Source: Chitinophagaceae bacterium UBA2789 (GTDB lineage Bacteria > Bacteroidota > Bacteroidia > Chitinophagales > Chitinophagaceae). From it: a stretch of DNA of 8,183 nt. The DNA lies in contig DEHX01000179.1 of NCBI GenBank assembly GCA_002352145.1, positions 1 to 8,183 of the forward strand, written 5' to 3'. Positions 6,107 to 8,183 of this stretch are shown in pieces; positions within the stretch are counted from its first letter, which is position 1; the number at the start of each line of letters is the position of its first letter. Made by a program: the position numbers and the translations under genes. The notes under the pieces are model-generated. The model saw only the letters and a program-made list of their open reading frames with translations. It searched no databases and was not told the DNA's origin.

Positions 6107-7005
6107 TGTGGGAACCCTATAAAAAAGGATTTAAAGCATACCTGGAACTGGAAAAATCACTTTCCCCGAATTCAGTAGAAGCCTATCTGCGTGACCTTGA
6201 ACACCTGACTGCTTATCTGCAGGAAAAAGGCATACTGCTAAATCCTTCCGCAATCAAATTAAAAGACCTGCAGCAGTTCGTAAAGTGGATTGCTGAACTC
6301 GGTATGACAGCTACTTCCCAGGCCCGTATAATTTCCGGGCTCAGGGCTTTCTATAAATATTGTGCACTGGAGGACATTTCAAAAACAGATCCTACCATTT
6401 TACTGGAAGCCCCAAAGCTGAAAAGAGCATTGCCGGATGTCTTGAGCTTTGATGAAATAGAAAGCATCATTGCACAAATTGATTTGAGTAAGCCTGAAGG
6501 CGGTCGCAATAAAGCAATACTGGAAACAATGTACAGTTGCGGGCTTCGTGTGAGTGAGGTAGTTAATTTAAAAATCTCTCAGCTTTACCTCGATCTGGGT
6601 TTCATCCGTGTGCTGGGAAAAGGTGATAAAGAAAGACTGATCCCTATCGGCAGCAGTGCTATAAAATACATTACCATTTACAAAAATGATATCCGGGTTC
6701 ATCTTACTCCAAAAAAAGGAAATGAAGATGTGCTTTTCCTGAATAACCGGGGAAGCAAACTGTCCCGGGTGATGATCTTTTACATCATCAAAGACCTGGC
6801 TTTAAAAGCGGGAATAAAGAAAACTGTATCTCCCCATACCTTCCGCCATTCCTTTGCTACACATTTGGTAGAGGGCGGAGCCGACCTTAGGGCCGTACAG
6901 GAAATGCTGGGCCATGCCAGCATCACAACCACTGAAATCTACACACATCTTGACAGGGAATTCCTCCGCAAAACATTGGAACAGTTCCATCCCGGTTTTA
7001 AATAA
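6106..7005 (+). CDS. xerD: Site-specific tyrosine recombinase, XerD type
   Basis: This 299-residue recombinase (E. coli XerD has 298) should act with a partner at the dif site to resolve chromosome dimers at cell division. Residues 1-85 form the helical core-binding (SAM-like) domain, with LSPNSVEAYLRDLEHL (19-34) typical of it. The catalytic domain follows from about 110. All six active-site residues are visible: R148 in CGLRVSEV, K172 in GKGDKERLIP, H244 and R247 in PHTFRHSFATHL, H270 in MLGHASITTTEIYTH, and the nucleophile Y279. The full length, the intact catalytic set and the FHPGFK end (E. coli XerD also ends in an HP-containing tail) favour a housekeeping XerD over an integrase. XerC cannot be excluded without a tree. 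The ATG overlaps the stop of the upstream lipoprotein gene by one base, and no separate promoter is seen. I found no dif site in the window. Confidence 0.92.
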   Translation: MWEPYKKGFKAYLELEKSLSPNSVEAYLRDLEHLTAYLQEKGILLNPSAIKLKDLQQFVKWIAELGMTATSQARIISGLRAFYKYCALEDISKTDPTILLEAPKLKRALPDVLSFDEIESIIAQIDLSKPEGGRNKAILETMYSCGLRVSEVVNLKISQLYLDLGFIRVLGKGDKERLIPIGSSAIKYITIYKNDIRVHLTPKKGNEDVLFLNNRGSKLSRVMIFYIIKDLALKAGIKKTVSPHTFRHSFATHLVEGGADLRAVQEMLGHASITTTEIYTHLDREFLRKTLEQFHPGFK

Positions 7006-7028
7006 AAAAGCCCCGGATAAACCGGGGC
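7004..7028 (-). terminator. Strong intrinsic terminator for the minus-strand gene, also downstream of xerD
   Basis: GCCCCGG (7010-7016) pairs perfectly with CCGGGGC (7022-7028) around a 5-nt loop. On the minus strand the stem is followed by six Ts (7009-7004), giving a classic rho-independent terminator 35 nt beyond the stop of the 7064-8158 gene. On the plus strand the stem follows the xerD stop by only 4 nt but is followed by CTTAGGG rather than a T-run, so it would stop plus-strand transcription poorly, though it could protect the 3' end. The minus-strand U-tract abuts the xerD stop codon. Confidence 0.85.
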
Positions 7029-7063
7029 CTTAGGGTGGACTTCTATGATAACCTGCAAACTGC

Positions 7064-8158
7064 TTACTGAATAATTATCTTTTCTGTAAATTTTTTAGCT
7101 GTCTTCTTGCTCACTAGTGTTATGAAATAATTACCTACTGTCGTAACCGGGGCATCTATATTCAACACTTTTGCTGCTGAATCAATCCAAATTTCTTTTT
7201 GTAAAACTACTTGCCCTGATTGATTGGTAAACTGCACCGTATAATATCCTTCTTCCAGCAGATGCACACCGGCTGAGATATTTCCTCCGGATTTTATGGG
7301 GTTGGGATAAATATAAAACCGGTTTCTGTCTGCCGGCACTTCTATATCCCGCTGAATAATTTCATCTGTTTCCACCACTGGCTCTTTTTTTACCGGTCCT
7401 CTTGAGCCCAGGCCGCCAGCAATTTCCCCTTTTATATAAGTTCCGGCAGAACTGGTGGCAATTTCTCCTGACTGGCTGTTGACAGTAAGTTTAACTTCTG
7501 TAAAAGCCTCCAACTCTGCTATGCATAACTTTTGAGTCTCATAACCAGCGGAAGCTATCAACAAATTACCCAGGCTATTTTTTACAGCAAGGCTGAATAT
7601 ACCCTTTGAATCAGCAACAATAATATTTCCGGTATTGGTTTCGGTGATTGTAGCGAAAGGGATCGCCTCTCCTTTCTCATCTGTTACCTTTCCTTTTATA
7701 GTCTTTTGCTTTGTTATGGGGCTTTCAATAATTGTCGTGTCAGTTCTGCCGGAAAAAATGGTTGGTAATACCAATCCCAGTATCCTGTTATCATTAATTA
7801 CTTTCATATTAGTGGTATCGGTATCATTTACGGCTGCCTTACCAACTTTTGGTTGTTGCGCCGATGCTTTTGTCAGGAACAAAGCCGGTAGGGCCATTTG
7901 AAAAAAATACTTTAGCCAGGGTGTTCTTTTCCTGGGCAGTTCAATGTCCCGGTGAAGCTGCTCTGTCATAAACCGGCCGCAAACAGAACCTGCTGCAGGC
8001 TTCTTGAAGAATTGCGCCAGTTCATAATCGGTCATACTACTGAAATCAATTACTTTCTTTTGACAGGAACCGCAAAAGCGGCCTTTTTCTACGGGGGTCA
8101 TTTTGTCCCAATTCTCATGGCAGGGTGTGGGGATTGTCAGGTTAATTTTGTTACTCAT
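7064..8158 (-). CDS. Multidomain protein: N-terminal Cys motif, membrane or signal segment, carboxypeptidase-regulatory-like domain, T9SS type A C-terminal tail
   Basis: This protein has 364 residues. Residues 8-62 carry a Cys-rich block, with C13 in TPCHENWDKMT, C29 and C32 in GRFCGSCQKKVIDFS and C60 in VCGRF. I have seen this block at the start of many Bacteroidota proteins; it has no function I know and may bind a metal. A basic stretch (RKRTP, 76-80) precedes a hydrophobic segment (81-95) and ASAQQ, which looks like a signal peptidase I site near residue 100. Residues 154-226 form a carboxypeptidase-regulatory-like beta-sandwich (IKGKVTDEKGEAIPFATI). A linker with two GEIA repeats follows. 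Residues 280-364 resemble a type IX secretion C-terminal domain, type A: YPNP at 284-287 and the ending KKFTEKIIIQ. The tail predicts outer-membrane export, but a usual N-terminal signal peptide is missing; an in-frame ATG at codon 63 would place the hydrophobic segment in a 38-residue signal peptide. The gene ends at a strong terminator. Only 25 nt upstream are visible, with no clear promoter. Confidence 0.82.
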   Translation of the reverse strand: MSNKINLTIPTPCHENWDKMTPVEKGRFCGSCQKKVIDFSSMTDYELAQFFKKPAAGSVCGRFMTEQLHRDIELPRKRTPWLKYFFQMALPALFLTKASAQQPKVGKAAVNDTDTTNMKVINDNRILGLVLPTIFSGRTDTTIIESPITKQKTIKGKVTDEKGEAIPFATITETNTGNIIVADSKGIFSLAVKNSLGNLLIASAGYETQKLCIAELEAFTEVKLTVNSQSGEIATSSAGTYIKGEIAGGLGSRGPVKKEPVVETDEIIQRDIEVPADRNRFYIYPNPIKSGGNISAGVHLLEEGYYTVQFTNQSGQVVLQKEIWIDSAAKVLNIDAPVTTVGNYFITLVSKKTAKKFTEKIIIQ

Positions 8159-8183
8159 AAAAGTCCGTTTATTGAATTATTAC

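Noticed and set aside
6106..7005. The tyrosine recombinase as an integrase marking a mobile element or phase-variation locus
   Set aside because: Its length, domain layout and ending match housekeeping XerD. No attachment-site repeats, inverted promoter repeats, tRNA or cargo genes are visible nearby, and composition is uniform.
7635..7901. A hydrophobic 88-residue plus-strand frame that could pass as a small membrane protein
   Set aside because: It is antisense to the well-supported domain protein at 7064-8158. Antisense frames of beta-rich coding sequence often look hydrophobic, and no start signals are seen.

Overview
The window looks like a chromosomal segment of a Bacteroidota bacterium, probably of the Chitinophagaceae or a near relative. 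Three signs point there. First, upstream regions carry matches to the Bacteroidota -7 promoter element TAnnTTTG, and the starts lack Shine-Dalgarno sequences. Second, the last gene combines an N-terminal Cys motif, a carboxypeptidase-regulatory-like domain and a type IX secretion C-terminal tail, a set typical of that phylum. Third, the acyl-CoA carboxylase is of the roughly 540-residue kind common in these bacteria. Base composition is moderately AT-rich and even across the window. I see no insertion sequence, prophage, tRNA, rRNA or CRISPR array, and no gene-free stretch over about 75 bases.

Layout. Positions 1-375 hold the 3' end of a gene that enters from the left, with a TPR-like C-terminus. 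From 447 to 2545 a two-gene plus-strand operon encodes a biotin-dependent acyl-CoA carboxylase carboxyltransferase subunit (methylcrotonyl-CoA carboxylase-like) and, 2 nt on, ribonuclease HI. A hairpin at 2576-2598 separates it from two minus-strand genes: a DUF6580 membrane protein (2621-3190) and class I mannose-6-phosphate isomerase (3251-4423). A YraN/UPF0102 nuclease-fold protein (4462-4818) diverges from the isomerase and converges, 10 nt apart, on a YkgJ-type cysteine-cluster protein (4829-5377, minus). Diverging from that is a plus-strand pair: a lipoprotein of unknown function (5444-6106) whose stop codon overlaps the start of a XerD-type tyrosine recombinase (6106-7005). A strong hairpin at 7010-7028, best oriented for the minus strand, separates it from the 364-residue protein (7064-8158, minus).

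Function. Most genes are housekeeping: acyl-CoA metabolism, RNA-DNA hybrid removal, sugar-phosphate interconversion and chromosome dimer resolution. They do not form one visible pathway. The points most worth following are the contradictory topology of the 7064-8158 protein (a Cys-rich, cytosolic-looking N-terminus before a signal-like segment and a T9SS tail), the tight coupling of an unknown lipoprotein to xerD, substitutions in normally conserved loops of the carboxyltransferase, and the DUF6580 transporter-like gene. I found no convincing new multi-gene defence or biosynthetic system here.
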